From Salinadaptatus halalkaliphilus (GTDB lineage Archaea; Halobacteriota; Halobacteria; Halobacteriales; Natrialbaceae): a DNA stretch of 64,000 bases. The translations under genes and the position numbers were made by a program. Shown here piece by piece: positions 31,996-40,033 of the stretch. Each line of letters opens with the position of its first letter. The stretch's first letter is position 1. The notes under the pieces were generated by a model. The model saw only the letters and a list, made by a program, of their open reading frames with translations. It was not told where the DNA came from and did not search any database. The stretch is taken from assembly GCF_006543045.1 (NCBI RefSeq), contig NZ_RBZW01000021.1, positions 186,001-250,000 of the forward strand. The letters run 5' to 3'.

Positions 31996-32604
31996 CTACT
32001 CGAGGGTGACGCGGTCGCTCGTCGCGCTGCGGAGGCGGTCCCGGAACGCGTCGGCTCCCTCGAGCGGGACGCGAACGTCGAAGGACACGTCGGCCTCGTA
32101 GCTCGCGTTGAACTCGTAGCCCTCGCTCTCGATGATGCTACGCACGGTACCGGAATCGTCGTAGTCGACGGTCACGACGACGCGCTCGTGGGGCCGTTCC
32201 TCGACGATTCCCGCGGCGTCGACGGCGTCTTTGACCGCTCGAGCGTAGGCCCGGACCAGCCCGCCGACGCCGAGGTTCGTGCCGCCGTAGTAGCGGGTGA
32301 CGACGACCGCACAGTTTTCGATCTCTCGTTGGGCGAGTACGTTCAACGCCGGTTTCCCCGCCGAGCCCGAGGGCTCGCCGTCGTCGCTCGAGTACTCCCG
32401 AAGGAGCTCGCCGTCGGCGTCGGCTCGAACGCGGTAAGCGGGGACGTTGTGGGTCGCGTCGGCGTACGCTTCGGCGACGGTCTCGACGAACGTTTCGGCC
32501 GCCGCGACGGATTCGACGGGACGGGCGCGGCCGACGAACTCCGATCCCTGGACGACGAACGCCGCGTTGGCGGGCTCGGCAAGCGTGCGGTAGCTCCGGC
32601 TCAC
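31996..32604 (-). CDS. YigZ/IMPACT family protein
   Basis: A 202-residue protein with the UPF0029/IMPACT N-terminal domain: EFVGRARPVESVAAAETFV, then HNVPAYRVRADADGELLREYSSDDGEPSGSAGKP, a highly conserved Asp-Asp-Gly-Glu-Pro block, and VVVTRYYGGTNLGVGGLVRAY. A DUF1949-type C-terminal ferredoxin-like domain follows. Eukaryotic IMPACT regulates Gcn2 and translation; the role of YigZ in prokaryotes is not settled. Length and motif order match the family. Confidence 0.88.
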   Translation of the reverse strand: MSRSYRTLAEPANAAFVVQGSEFVGRARPVESVAAAETFVETVAEAYADATHNVPAYRVRADADGELLREYSSDDGEPSGSAGKPALNVLAQREIENCAVVVTRYYGGTNLGVGGLVRAYARAVKDAVDAAGIVEERPHERVVVTVDYDDSGTVRSIIESEGYEFNASYEADVSFDVRVPLEGADAFRDRLRSATSDRVTLE

Positions 32605-32774
32605 GGACTGTCACCACGGCCGTCGTTCATACCTGCCCTACAGCGACGTCGGAAATGAGCCCATCGGTCTGCTACTTACCGTACGCTGCAGGCGCCGTCC
32701 TCGCCACCGCATCGAACTCGAGCCGTCTTGCCACGTCCAGTAGGCTATTCAACCTGGGCGTGGTATAGCAACAC

Positions 32775-33176
32775 ATGGACGGCGAAGCCATCGAAACGGA
32801 ACTTGCCGACGAAGTGCTCTCGATCTGTCGAACGACGGTCGGCGACGAGCTCCGGAGTATCACCTACTTCACCGACGAGGACGTCGAACAGCTCTACCTT
32901 CGATCGGATCTCGATCGAACGGCCGACCTCGTCGGATTCGCCGAACACGAACGTCTCGGCTTTCGCTCTCAGTCTGCCTACCGGAATACCCAACTCGGCG
33001 AGTACGGGGCGACGATCCGAATGTTCGAAAACGGCTTTTTGAGCCGCGTCATCCGGAACGACCACGGCGTCTGGGTAACCACCGACCCGATGTCGATGGA
33101 GCGTTTCGAGGAGCTAACGAGCGCCCTCGAGTCGGTCCTCGAGGACCACGACGTGATGATCGTCGGCGGCGAGTGA
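32775..33176 (+). CDS. Haloarchaeal conserved hypothetical protein (DUF7522-like)
   Basis: A 133-residue soluble protein: LSICRTTVGDELRSITYFT, EDVEQLYLRSDLDRT, then TIRMFENGFLSRVIRNDHGVWVTTDPM. The pattern of a helix pair followed by beta strands and a final helix matches small haloarchaeal proteins of unknown role, perhaps DUF7522. No catalytic motif is visible. The start follows a TATA-poor region; no operon partner is seen. Confidence 0.6.
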   Translation: MDGEAIETELADEVLSICRTTVGDELRSITYFTDEDVEQLYLRSDLDRTADLVGFAEHERLGFRSQSAYRNTQLGEYGATIRMFENGFLSRVIRNDHGVWVTTDPMSMERFEELTSALESVLEDHDVMIVGGE

Positions 33177-33203
33177 TCGAAACCGATTCGTCGCCGGCCG
33201 GCC

Positions 33204-33719
33204 CTACTGTAATTCGATTTTGCGGACGAACTCGAGGTCGCGGAGCTCGGTGATCGCGTCGCCAGGGAGGTGTTCGTCAGTGATCAGATACAGCCGCGGT
33301 TCGTCGGTAAACTCGGGATCCTCGCTAATCGTCTGTCGGATCGAAATCCCATTATCGGCCAACGTTCCTGTAACCGTCGACACGATTCCTTCGCGCTCCG
33401 GATCGTCGACGGCGATCGAGAGGACGGTCAGATCCAGAACCGGCGCTAAATCCATCAGGCTCGGCACTTGCGAGATGTTCTGAAAGATCCGCCGCAACTC
33501 GGGATCCTCGAGGATAACGTCGGTCGTCGAGTCGACGACCCGGCGATCGACGCCGATCTCACGAGCGATGCCGGTGTTTGGAATCTCGATGCCGCCGGAG
33601 ACGACTCGCCCCTCGTCGTTGACCGAGAAGCCCCGCTCGAGCAACAGACGAATCACCGCCTGCTGACTCGGAGACCCCTCGAACTTCTCCATAATTTCGT
33701 CGAACATTCGTTGGCGCAT
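33204..33719 (-). CDS. ACT-domain regulator with N-terminal DNA-binding-like region
   Basis: A 171-residue protein. Residues 1-75 look like a helix-turn-helix region: MFDEIMEKFEGSPSQQAVIRLLLERGFSV and GIAREIGVDRRVVDSTTDVI. Residues about 95-170 are an ACT domain: DLTVLSIAVDDPEREGIVSTV, TLADNGISIRQTISED, then RLYLITDEHLPGDAI. ACT domains bind amino acids, so this is probably an amino-acid-responsive regulator. The ATG at 33719 is chosen because the long upstream frame (to 34460) is the shadow of the next gene. It is divergent from the zinc-finger gene at 33802 with 82 bases between. Confidence 0.78.
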   Translation of the reverse strand: MRQRMFDEIMEKFEGSPSQQAVIRLLLERGFSVNDEGRVVSGGIEIPNTGIAREIGVDRRVVDSTTDVILEDPELRRIFQNISQVPSLMDLAPVLDLTVLSIAVDDPEREGIVSTVTGTLADNGISIRQTISEDPEFTDEPRLYLITDEHLPGDAITELRDLEFVRKIELQ

Positions 33720-33770
33720 ATACGCCCCCGGTCGTATAATGGGCGGTGGTCGACATCGGCGTCTGACGGA

Positions 33771-33780
33771 CGTTTTTACC
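33771..33780 (+). promoter_or_regulatory. TATA box for the gene at 33802
   Basis: CGTTTTTACC lies 22-31 bases before the ATG at 33802, at the leaderless distance, and supports that start over the upstream in-frame ATG at 33739. Confidence 0.6.
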
Positions 33781-33801
33781 TGTTCGCGTCCAGACCCCGA
33801 T

Positions 33802-34683
33802 ATGCGCCCACTCCGCACCTGTGACTTCTGTGACGCCGACGCGATCGGCACGTTCGAAGTCGTCCCCGCCGAGCTCGAGCCGTCCGAGAACGAACAACGC
33901 CGCGTGCTCCTCTGTGAGAGCTGTCGCGACCGCCTCGAGACGCTGCTCGAACCGCTTCTGGAGCGCGTGCTCGGGGACGGGCAGACGCGAGCCAGCGCCG
34001 CGTCGGCGGCTGACCCAACACGGTCCCGGTCCGCGACGGCCACCGAGACTGACGCCGGATCCGAGACCGACGCGATCACCGACGACGCGATTACGTTCGA
34101 TGCGACGACGGCAGCCGGCGACCCCGATTCGGACGGTTCGACACCGCCCGGTACCGACTCGAGCACTGCGTCCCGATCGAAATCCAGCGACGACAACGGC
34201 GACGAACCCGAGGCCGCCGCCGAGCACGTCGCCGAGTCGACCCCCAAGCAGGTAGCCGAGGCCGATACCGACGACACGCCGGATTCGTCGGTCGACGGAG
34301 TCGCAGATACCGACACCGAACTGCTCGAGCAGCGAGACGAGTCGCCCGCCGACGACGAAGCCGAACCGGCGAGCGACGGGAGCGATGACCGCCAAGAAAC
34401 CGAGTCTACGGACACGACACTCGAGAACGACGGTGATGGAGACGGGGACGCTGACGACACAGCGACCCAATCGGCTACCGAACCGGCGACGCGACCGCCA
34501 CGGGCCTACGGCAAGGTCGTTCGACTGCTTCGCAACCGCGAGTTCCCGATGGAACGCGACGCCGTCGAACAACTCGCCGCGGGTGCCTACGACCTCGAGG
34601 ACGACGACGCCGAAGCGATCGTCGGCCACGCCATCGCCAACGACGAGTTCGACGAACGCGGCGGCAAACTACACCGATCCTGA
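33802..34683 (+). CDS. Zinc-finger protein with long acidic linker and conserved C-terminal domain
   Basis: A 293-residue protein. Residues 1-45 hold two Cys pairs, CDFC and CESC, about 28 residues apart, expected to bind one zinc. Residues about 62-235 are low-complexity Asp/Glu/Ser/Thr sequence, a disordered linker. Residues about 236-293 form a helical domain: YGKVVRLLRNREFPMERDA, then AGAYDLEDDDAEAIVGHAI. Two small domains joined by a long disordered chain suggest a scaffold or nucleic-acid-associated protein; no function is recognised. Confidence 0.62.
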   Translation: MRPLRTCDFCDADAIGTFEVVPAELEPSENEQRRVLLCESCRDRLETLLEPLLERVLGDGQTRASAASAADPTRSRSATATETDAGSETDAITDDAITFDATTAAGDPDSDGSTPPGTDSSTASRSKSSDDNGDEPEAAAEHVAESTPKQVAEADTDDTPDSSVDGVADTDTELLEQRDESPADDEAEPASDGSDDRQETESTDTTLENDGDGDGDADDTATQSATEPATRPPRAYGKVVRLLRNREFPMERDAVEQLAAGAYDLEDDDAEAIVGHAIANDEFDERGGKLHRS

Positions 34684-34715
34684 TCCGCCGAGAGCTTTCG
34701 GAGTAGAACTGGTTA

Positions 34716-35309
34716 CTACTCGTCTAACGTCCCTTTCGTACTCGGGGCACCCTCGCGTCGGTCGTCGATTTTCGTCGCGTTGTCGAGTGTCCGCGCAAGT
34801 GCCTTGAACAGCGCCTCGACCTCGTGGTGGGCGTTTTCGCCCTCGACCGCGAGGTGGAGCGTCAGTCCGGCGTTCATCGCGAGCGACTCCGCGAAGTGTC
34901 TCGCCATGTCGCTCGTGAAGTCGCCGATCTGTGCCTGCGAGAACGCGCCGTCGAAGTAAAATCGCGGCCGACCGCTGACGTCGACGACTGCGCCGGCGAC
35001 GGCTTCATCCAGTGGCACGCGTCGGTCTGCGTACCGGACGATCCCCGCGCGGTCGCCGAGCGCCTCGTCCAGTGCAGTGCCGAGCACGATCGCGACGTCT
35101 TCGACGCTGTGGTGATCGTCGATCTCGAGATCGCCGTTACAGGCAACCTCGAGGTCGAATAGGCCGTGTTTAGCGAGCGCCGTCAGCATGTGATCGAAGA
35201 AGCCGATTCCGGTCTCGACGTCGGCGTCGCCGCTGCCGTCTACCGCGAACGTACACTCAATCGTCGTCTCGCCCGTCTCGCGTGTGACGGTCGCCGCTCG
35301 GTCGGTCAT
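34716..35309 (-). CDS. hisB: Imidazoleglycerol-phosphate dehydratase
   Basis: A 197-residue enzyme of histidine biosynthesis, converting imidazoleglycerol phosphate to imidazoleacetol phosphate with two Mn ions per site. Both metal motifs are present: [13 protein letters not shown] and [30 protein letters not shown] and RFYFDGAF are further family blocks. The length equals the monofunctional archaeal enzyme and no phosphatase domain is fused. The ATG at 35309 ([12 protein letters not shown]) is the family start. No other his gene is in the window, so the pathway genes are scattered. Confidence 0.95.
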   Translation of the reverse strand: MTDRAATVTRETGETTIECTFAVDGSGDADVETGIGFFDHMLTALAKHGLFDLEVACNGDLEIDDHHSVEDVAIVLGTALDEALGDRAGIVRYADRRVPLDEAVAGAVVDVSGRPRFYFDGAFSQAQIGDFTSDMARHFAESLAMNAGLTLHLAVEGENAHHEVEALFKALARTLDNATKIDDRREGAPSTKGTLDE

Positions 35310-35575
35310 ATCCACTCGGTCGCACCAGCGACACAAGGAGATTGCGCTCGTCGCTCGGCCATCGCGCCCTGCCAGTTCGGAACAACACCGAGATGACCGA
35401 CTTCGACGAAGCGCCCTTAGATGGAGTTATAAAAGGTCTAATTGGGTCTAAAAGAGTCGCAAAACATTCTGATTTTGAAGAGAGTCAAGTAAAACGGACC
35501 GAAACAGCGCCAATGTTCGAGCCATTATATGATGTACTGGCTGAATGTACTGCACAAGAAGAGGTGAACCGACCC

Positions 35576-35842
35576 ATGTCGAACCACTCCCCGCTCTCCA
35601 ACGACTCGATCGCCCCATCCAGTCGCGAGTCAGGCCAAGCGTCCGACCGCCATCCGCTCGTTCGCTCGCTCAAAGGCCCGGCACAGTTTCTCTCCTTCTG
35701 GATCGCAATTGCCCTCCCGTTCGTCCACCTGCCGCTGCTCGCACAGGGACTCGGCGACCCCACCGTCACGGCAACGTTTCTCGCACTGCTCGGGATCAAC
35801 GTCCTCGCGCTGTATGCCGGCCACGGACACAACCAGGGGTGA
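35576..35842 (+). CDS. Small membrane protein, possibly with an AT-rich 5' extension
   Basis: From the ATG at 35576 the product has 88 residues: a polar Ser-rich N-terminus, then RHPLVRSLKGPAQF and two membrane segments (FWIAIALPFVHLPLLA and TATFLALLGINVLALYAG), ending GHGHNQG. It is not assigned to a family. The same frame is open upstream to an ATG at 35394, which would add 60 residues encoded by much more AT-rich DNA with TATA-like sequences. Whether that part is coding or a promoter region is unclear; I prefer the short form. Confidence 0.55.
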   Translation: MSNHSPLSNDSIAPSSRESGQASDRHPLVRSLKGPAQFLSFWIAIALPFVHLPLLAQGLGDPTVTATFLALLGINVLALYAGHGHNQG

Positions 35843-35940
35843 GGCGTTGTCTCCGCTGGCCTCGCAGTTTCCAATTTGTCTTCGTGAGCGCTCGTTCCCT
35901 TCCACCGCCCACCCCGTCCGTACTGCGAGACAGCGAACAG

Positions 35941-35948
35941 TATATTTT
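35941..35948 (+). promoter_or_regulatory. TATA box for trkH
   Basis: TATATTTT lies 27-34 bases upstream of the GTG at 35975. This fits a leaderless transcript and supports the GTG start. Confidence 0.72.
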
Positions 35949-35974
35949 GGTCCCGCCCACAGCTAGGGGCACTC

Positions 35975-37504
35975 GTGACGATTCGCGTCGACTGGCGCTC
36001 GAGCTGTAGTCTGACTGGCACGGTTCTGAAGTGGTTGGCCGTGCCGCTTGCAGTACCACTCGTCCTCGCGCTCTACGATAGCACTGATCCGACGCCGTTT
36101 CTGGCGGCGATCGTCGTCACGGCGGCGGTCGGGCTCGTCTTAGAGCAACTGCACGACGATCCCGAACTCGGTCAGCGCGAGTCGTTTCTGATGGTCGCGC
36201 TGACCTGGCTCGCGGTTGCAGTCGTCGGCGCGATACCGTTTTTCCTCGTTGGACTTACAAGCGGTGGCAACTCCGCGTTCGCCGGCCTGATCAACGGTCC
36301 GATCAACGCCCTCTTCGAGAGCACGAGCGGGTTGACGACGACCGGTGCGACCGTGATGAACGGCTGGGACTTCGACACCCAGCCCCGCTCGATCCTGCTG
36401 TGGCGACAGCTCATCCAGTGGCTCGGCGGGCTGGGAATCCTGATCGTCGCGATCGGGTTGCTCTCGCACCTGATGGTCGGTGGCGCCCAGTTGATGGAGA
36501 CCGAGACCCAGACCCAGAACGTGCGCAAACTCAAACCACACATTGGCGACACGGCACGGCTCCTCTGGAGCCTGTACGTCGGTATCACCGTACTCGCGGC
36601 CGTGATCTTCTACGTGCTCCATCTACTGGGTGTCGCCCCCAACATGTCGCTGTTCAACGCCGTCTCCCACGCGCTGACGAGCGTCGCCACGGCCGGCTTC
36701 TCACCGGAAGCCGACAGCGTCGCCGCCTTCTCGCCGATCGTCCAGTGGGCGATCGTTCCCTTCATGATCGTCGGCTCGACCAACTTCGTGTTGTTGTACT
36801 ACCTCACCCAGGGCGAGTTCGAACGCCCCCTCGAGTCGGAGGAACTGCGGTTTTACCTCGGAACGCTCGTCTTCTTTAGTGCCGTCGTCGTCGCCATCCT
36901 CGTGCTCGACCCCGACATCGAAAAAGGCCTCGAGCCGACGATCCGTCACGGCATCTTCAACGTCGCCTCGATCGTGACGACGACGGGCTATGCCTCGACC
37001 GATTTCAGCCTCTGGACGCCCGGTGCCCAACACACCCTCTTCCTGTGTATGTTCCTCGGTGGCATGGCCGGGAGCACCACCTGTTCGATCAAGTCCCTGC
37101 GCTGGCTGGTCGTCCTCAAAGCTTTCCGCCGAAATCTGTTCATTTCGGTCCATCCTCAGGCCGTCCGGCCGATCCGACTCGGCAACAGCGTCGTCGACGA
37201 AGACACCGTCAACGACATCTTCGCCTACGTCATGCTCGCCATCGTCATCTTCTTCGGACTCACCGTCTTCCTTGTCGTCGACGCCGCTCGAGCGGGCACG
37301 TTCGTAACCGAGTTCGAAGCTCTTGGCGCGGCCGCCTCGATCTTCCTGAATATCGGGCCCGCCTTCGGCATGGCCGGCCCGATGGACAACTACGCCGGCT
37401 TCCCCGCCAGTTCGCGAGCCGTCATGATTGTCATGATGTGGGTCGGTCGCATCGAAATCATTCCCGTACTCGTGTTGTTGACGCCGGCGTTCTGGCGCTC
37501 GTGA
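35975..37504 (+). CDS. trkH: TrkH family potassium uptake channel subunit
   Basis: A 509-residue membrane protein with the fourfold pore-loop layout of TrkH/KtrB. The filter-bearing loops are visible in order: TSGLTTTGATV, SVATAGFSPE, VTTTGYASTDF and GPAFGMAGPM, each with the selectivity-filter Gly. About ten membrane segments surround them. It moves potassium inward and normally works with a cytoplasmic TrkA/NAD-binding gating subunit; none is next to it here. Potassium uptake is central to the salt-in strategy of haloarchaea. The start is a GTG placed by the TATA box. The 3' end is followed by copy B of the palindrome. Confidence 0.93.
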   Translation: MTIRVDWRSSCSLTGTVLKWLAVPLAVPLVLALYDSTDPTPFLAAIVVTAAVGLVLEQLHDDPELGQRESFLMVALTWLAVAVVGAIPFFLVGLTSGGNSAFAGLINGPINALFESTSGLTTTGATVMNGWDFDTQPRSILLWRQLIQWLGGLGILIVAIGLLSHLMVGGAQLMETETQTQNVRKLKPHIGDTARLLWSLYVGITVLAAVIFYVLHLLGVAPNMSLFNAVSHALTSVATAGFSPEADSVAAFSPIVQWAIVPFMIVGSTNFVLLYYLTQGEFERPLESEELRFYLGTLVFFSAVVVAILVLDPDIEKGLEPTIRHGIFNVASIVTTTGYASTDFSLWTPGAQHTLFLCMFLGGMAGSTTCSIKSLRWLVVLKAFRRNLFISVHPQAVRPIRLGNSVVDEDTVNDIFAYVMLAIVIFFGLTVFLVVDAARAGTFVTEFEALGAAASIFLNIGPAFGMAGPMDNYAGFPASSRAVMIVMMWVGRIEIIPVLVLLTPAFWRS

Positions 37505-37563
37505 CACCGGAGCGACCAGGAACCGCCCTGGGAGTGCTCCGGTACCGACGGACAGCAATCCGT

Positions 37564-37651
37564 CTCATACGGTTTACTGTACGTCATTCCCGGCGCACCC
37601 GCGACCCGGACGGCGGGTGCGCCGGAAAATCGTTACAGTAATCGGTATCAG
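37564..37651. repeat. 88-bp imperfect palindrome, copy B
   Basis: The ends are CTCATACGGTTTACTGTACG and TTACAGTAATCGGTATCAG. The inner arms GGCGCACCCGC and GCGGGTGCGCC pair perfectly. It lies between the convergent trkH and DUF35-type genes, and its right end contains the stop codon (37648-37650) of the DUF35-type gene. Confidence 0.9.
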
Positions 37652-38040
37652 TCTCGGAGTCGCGCCTCGAAGAACGGGCGTCCCTCGAGTCGTCCGCGAT
37701 CGACGGTGCCCGCGTACTCGCGTGTCTGCAGTGTCACGGTTGCGCCGATCTCGAGGTCGTCGTACTCGCTCGCAAACTGGGCGAGCAGCCGGGGTCCGTC
37801 CTCGAGTTCGACGATGCCGAGGACGTTCGGCGAGGGGACCCCCGGAGCGGTTCGATGCTGGCGGGTGAACGCGTAGAGCGTGCCGACCCCTTCGCTCTCG
37901 AGCCACTCGATGTCGGTCGCGTGACAGTGCGGGCAGGCGCGACTCGGCGGGAAGAACGCCTCTCCGCAGTCCTCGCAGGACGGCAGCAGGAATCGGTCGT
38001 CCTCGAGCGCGTCCCAGAACGGATCGGAGGCGGCCTCCAT
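37648..38040 (-). CDS. DUF35-type zinc-ribbon/OB-fold protein, thiolase partner
   Basis: A 130-residue protein. Residues about 18-42 form a zinc ribbon: CEDCGEAFFPPSRACPHC. Residues 50-125 form the OB fold: GVGTLYAFTRQHRTAPG, VLGIVELEDGPRLLAQF, then LEIGATVTLQTREYAG. DUF35 proteins act as acyl-CoA-binding partners of thiolases, archaeal HMG-CoA synthase and the Ltp2-type aldolases. Its start touches the stop of the thiolase-like gene, so the two are one unit. The stop codon is supplied by the end of palindrome copy B. Confidence 0.87.
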   Translation of the reverse strand: MEAASDPFWDALEDDRFLLPSCEDCGEAFFPPSRACPHCHATDIEWLESEGVGTLYAFTRQHRTAPGVPSPNVLGIVELEDGPRLLAQFASEYDDLEIGATVTLQTREYAGTVDRGRLEGRPFFEARLRD

Positions 38041-39200
38041 CAGGCATCCCCTCCGAAGACGGTGGCGGTGACGCCGTCGATGTGACCGTGCTCGCTGGTC
38101 GTCAGGACAGTCCCAACGTCGTCGACGACGGGCGACTCGCCCCGAATCTGGCGAACCGCGGCGGCGTAGTTCAAAAGCGGCGTGACCATCGGTGGGTGGC
38201 CACGGCCGATACAACCGCCGGAGGGGCTGACCGGAATCGCCCCATCTGTGGCCGTCTGCCCGCGCGCACAGGCCGCTGCGCCCTCGCCGTGCTCGAACAG
38301 TCCGAGTTCCTCGGTGAGCATCGCTTCCGTGTGCGGGAAGGGGGTGTAGGGCTCGAGGACATCCAGCTCCGCGACCCCGAGGTCGGCATCGCCGAGCGCC
38401 CGCTCGGCAGCTCCCGCGATGGCCGGAAACGCGGCCAGCGAGCGGCCCCGAACTCCAAGCAGGTGACTCGAGGGATGGTGTGCACCGGTGCCGCCGACGC
38501 GAACGCCGTCGCCGGTCCCATCGTGATCGTCCGCGACATCGCCGCGCGTAATGACGATCGCGGCCGCACCGTCACAGGGCGCCGGACACTCATAGAGGCG
38601 TAACGGATCGGCGACCACTCGCGACTCGAGGACGTCGGTTTCGGTCACGGGGTCGTCGAACAGCGCGTCGGGATTGGCGGCGGCGTTTTCCCGGTTTTTG
38701 ACGACGACGCTCGCGATGTCCTCGCGGTCGACGTCGTACTCGTAGCGGTAGCGCTGGAGGCTCATCGCGTAGACGCCCGGAATCGTCGGCCCGGCGGGCG
38801 ACTGGAACTCCCGGTCGAAGATCGAGAGGATGTACTCGAGGTAGTCGTCGGTCTCGATAGTGGAGTTCCGTTCGACCGCGAGGACGACCGCGCGCTCGAC
38901 CGAGCCGTCGCGGACGTCGCCGACGGCGTGCTGGAACGCGTGCCCGCCGGAGGTCCCGCCGGTGTAGGTCTCGACGCTCTCGGCGAGCTCGAGTCCGAAC
39001 TGGTGCTCGAGCAGCGTCGTAAAAAATCCCTGATCGGTCCACGGGCGCGGCTTCGGCATGTAGAGTCCGTCGACGTCCGACAGCGTGCAGCCGGCGTCGT
39101 CGATCGCCTCGAGAAGGACCTCGCCGGCGAGATCTCGTTCCGGGACGTCGTAGGTCCCGTTAGGCAGCGTTGCGAGGCCTGTAACACGTGCGTCGGTCAC
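38040..39200 (-). CDS. Thiolase-like protein (SCP-x/Ltp2 type) lacking the nucleophile Cys
   Basis: A 386-residue thiolase-fold protein. DVDGLYMPKPRPWTDQGF and SVETYTGGTSGGHAFQHA mark the N-terminal half. Ordinary thiolases carry the acylated Cys just before the GG-containing loop; here that place reads TYTGGTSGG with no Cys. The C-terminal half has PCDGAAAIVITRGD, LEPYTPFPHTEAM and SGGCIGRGHPP. This pattern, with a DUF35 partner beside it, resembles Ltp2-like retro-aldolases rather than thiolases, so an acyl-CoA lyase or ligase role is plausible (inference). The pair forms a two-gene operon. Confidence 0.8.
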   Translation of the reverse strand: MTDARVTGLATLPNGTYDVPERDLAGEVLLEAIDDAGCTLSDVDGLYMPKPRPWTDQGFFTTLLEHQFGLELAESVETYTGGTSGGHAFQHAVGDVRDGSVERAVVLAVERNSTIETDDYLEYILSIFDREFQSPAGPTIPGVYAMSLQRYRYEYDVDREDIASVVVKNRENAAANPDALFDDPVTETDVLESRVVADPLRLYECPAPCDGAAAIVITRGDVADDHDGTGDGVRVGGTGAHHPSSHLLGVRGRSLAAFPAIAGAAERALGDADLGVAELDVLEPYTPFPHTEAMLTEELGLFEHGEGAAACARGQTATDGAIPVSPSGGCIGRGHPPMVTPLLNYAAAVRQIRGESPVVDDVGTVLTTSEHGHIDGVTATVFGGDA

Positions 39201-39355
39201 GCTACCACCCCTCGTCGGGAATCGCCAGATCGGTCAGCCGGCTGGCGTCGGGAGAGTCGCAGTCGAATCCGGTTCATGGTATCTATCAGCATGGATCGAG
39301 CAGCAAAAGAGGCGAGCAAAACGGCTGTCGTTGCCGGGGCTGTCTCGGTCGTCGA

Positions 39356-39437
39356 TGGCTCTTTCGGCCCGGCCGCTACTCGTGGTTTTCGGTGGCTCTT
39401 TCGGCCCAGCCGCTACTCGTGGTCGTCGGTGGCTCGT
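39356..39437. repeat. 37-bp tandem repeat downstream of a universal stress protein gene
   Basis: Units start at 39356, 39393 and 39430, exactly 37 bases apart, each with TGGCTCTTTCGG or a close variant and CGCTACTCGTGG. Two units are full and the third is cut short at the stop of the gene that ends at 39437. It is an expansion of sequence just beyond a gene's 3' end. Confidence 0.85.
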
Positions 39438-39895
39438 TACCCGCTGGCGGCCAGCTCGGCGTCGTCGCCACCCGTCTCGAGTTGCCGGACGGTCAGCACC
39501 GGAACCGGCGAGGTTCGAACGACGCGTTCGGCGACGCTTCCGAGCAGGAGGCGGTTCTCGCCGTGGCGACCGCGGGTGCCGGTCGCGATCAGGTCGCCGT
39601 CGACCTCGCGGACGTACTCACAGATTTCGACGGCGGGCCGACCGTCACGGACGGCGGTCGTAATCTCGGTGTCGGTTCGCTCTTCGACGGTCGCGAGCGC
39701 GGCGTCGGCTGTCGTCTCGAGGGCCGTCTCGAGCTCCGAGCGAAGCTGCTCCGGGGAGGCGTCGACCTCGCTCGCGTCGACGACCGAGAGCGCGTGTACC
39801 TCGGCATCGAAGCGCGCGGCGAGATCGAGTGCGACGTCGACGGCCCGTGAGACGCTGTCGGAGCCGTCGGTGGCAACGACGACGGTATCGAACAT
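39437..39895 (-). CDS. Universal stress protein, ATP-binding type
   Basis: A 152-residue UspA-fold protein: MFDTVVVATDGSDSVSRAVD at the N-terminus and GTRGRHGENRLLLGSVAERV near residues 108-127, the Gly-x2-Gly-x9-Gly-Ser pattern that binds ATP in this family. VVRTSPVPVLTVR closes the fold. On its own strand a TATA-like GGTATTTAAGC lies 24-34 bases before the ATG, a leaderless start. It is divergent from a second USP gene at 40034. USPs help survival of starvation, heat, salt or oxidative stress; the precise role is unknown. Confidence 0.9.
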   Translation of the reverse strand: MFDTVVVATDGSDSVSRAVDVALDLAARFDAEVHALSVVDASEVDASPEQLRSELETALETTADAALATVEERTDTEITTAVRDGRPAVEICEYVREVDGDLIATGTRGRHGENRLLLGSVAERVVRTSPVPVLTVRQLETGGDDAELAASG

Positions 39896-40002
39896 ACGCG
39901 TCCGTTGCTGCCGTAGGCGCTTAAATACCCGCGATGCTATCGTTGTCGCTGTCGCTGTGGGGTGATCCAGCCGAGCTGTACAGAGGCTGGGTCGGTGGGT
40001 GG

Positions 40003-40012
40003 CTTTTTTATA
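40003..40012 (+). promoter_or_regulatory. TATA box for the USP gene at 40034
   Basis: CTTTTTTATA lies 22-31 bases before the ATG at 40034, the leaderless distance. It rules out the in-frame start at 39962, which is upstream of the box. Confidence 0.72.
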
Positions 40013-40033
40013 GTGGGCGACAGAGTCCCGGGT

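Noticed and set aside
33720-34460. Upstream extension of the ACT-domain gene
   Set aside because: The extra Ser-rich frame is antisense to the zinc-finger gene at 33802 and is not part of the ACT protein.
34021-34500. Acidic repeat region as a mobile or phage gene
   Set aside because: Low-complexity acidic linkers are common in haloarchaeal proteins; composition and frame are continuous with the flanking domains of the zinc-finger protein.
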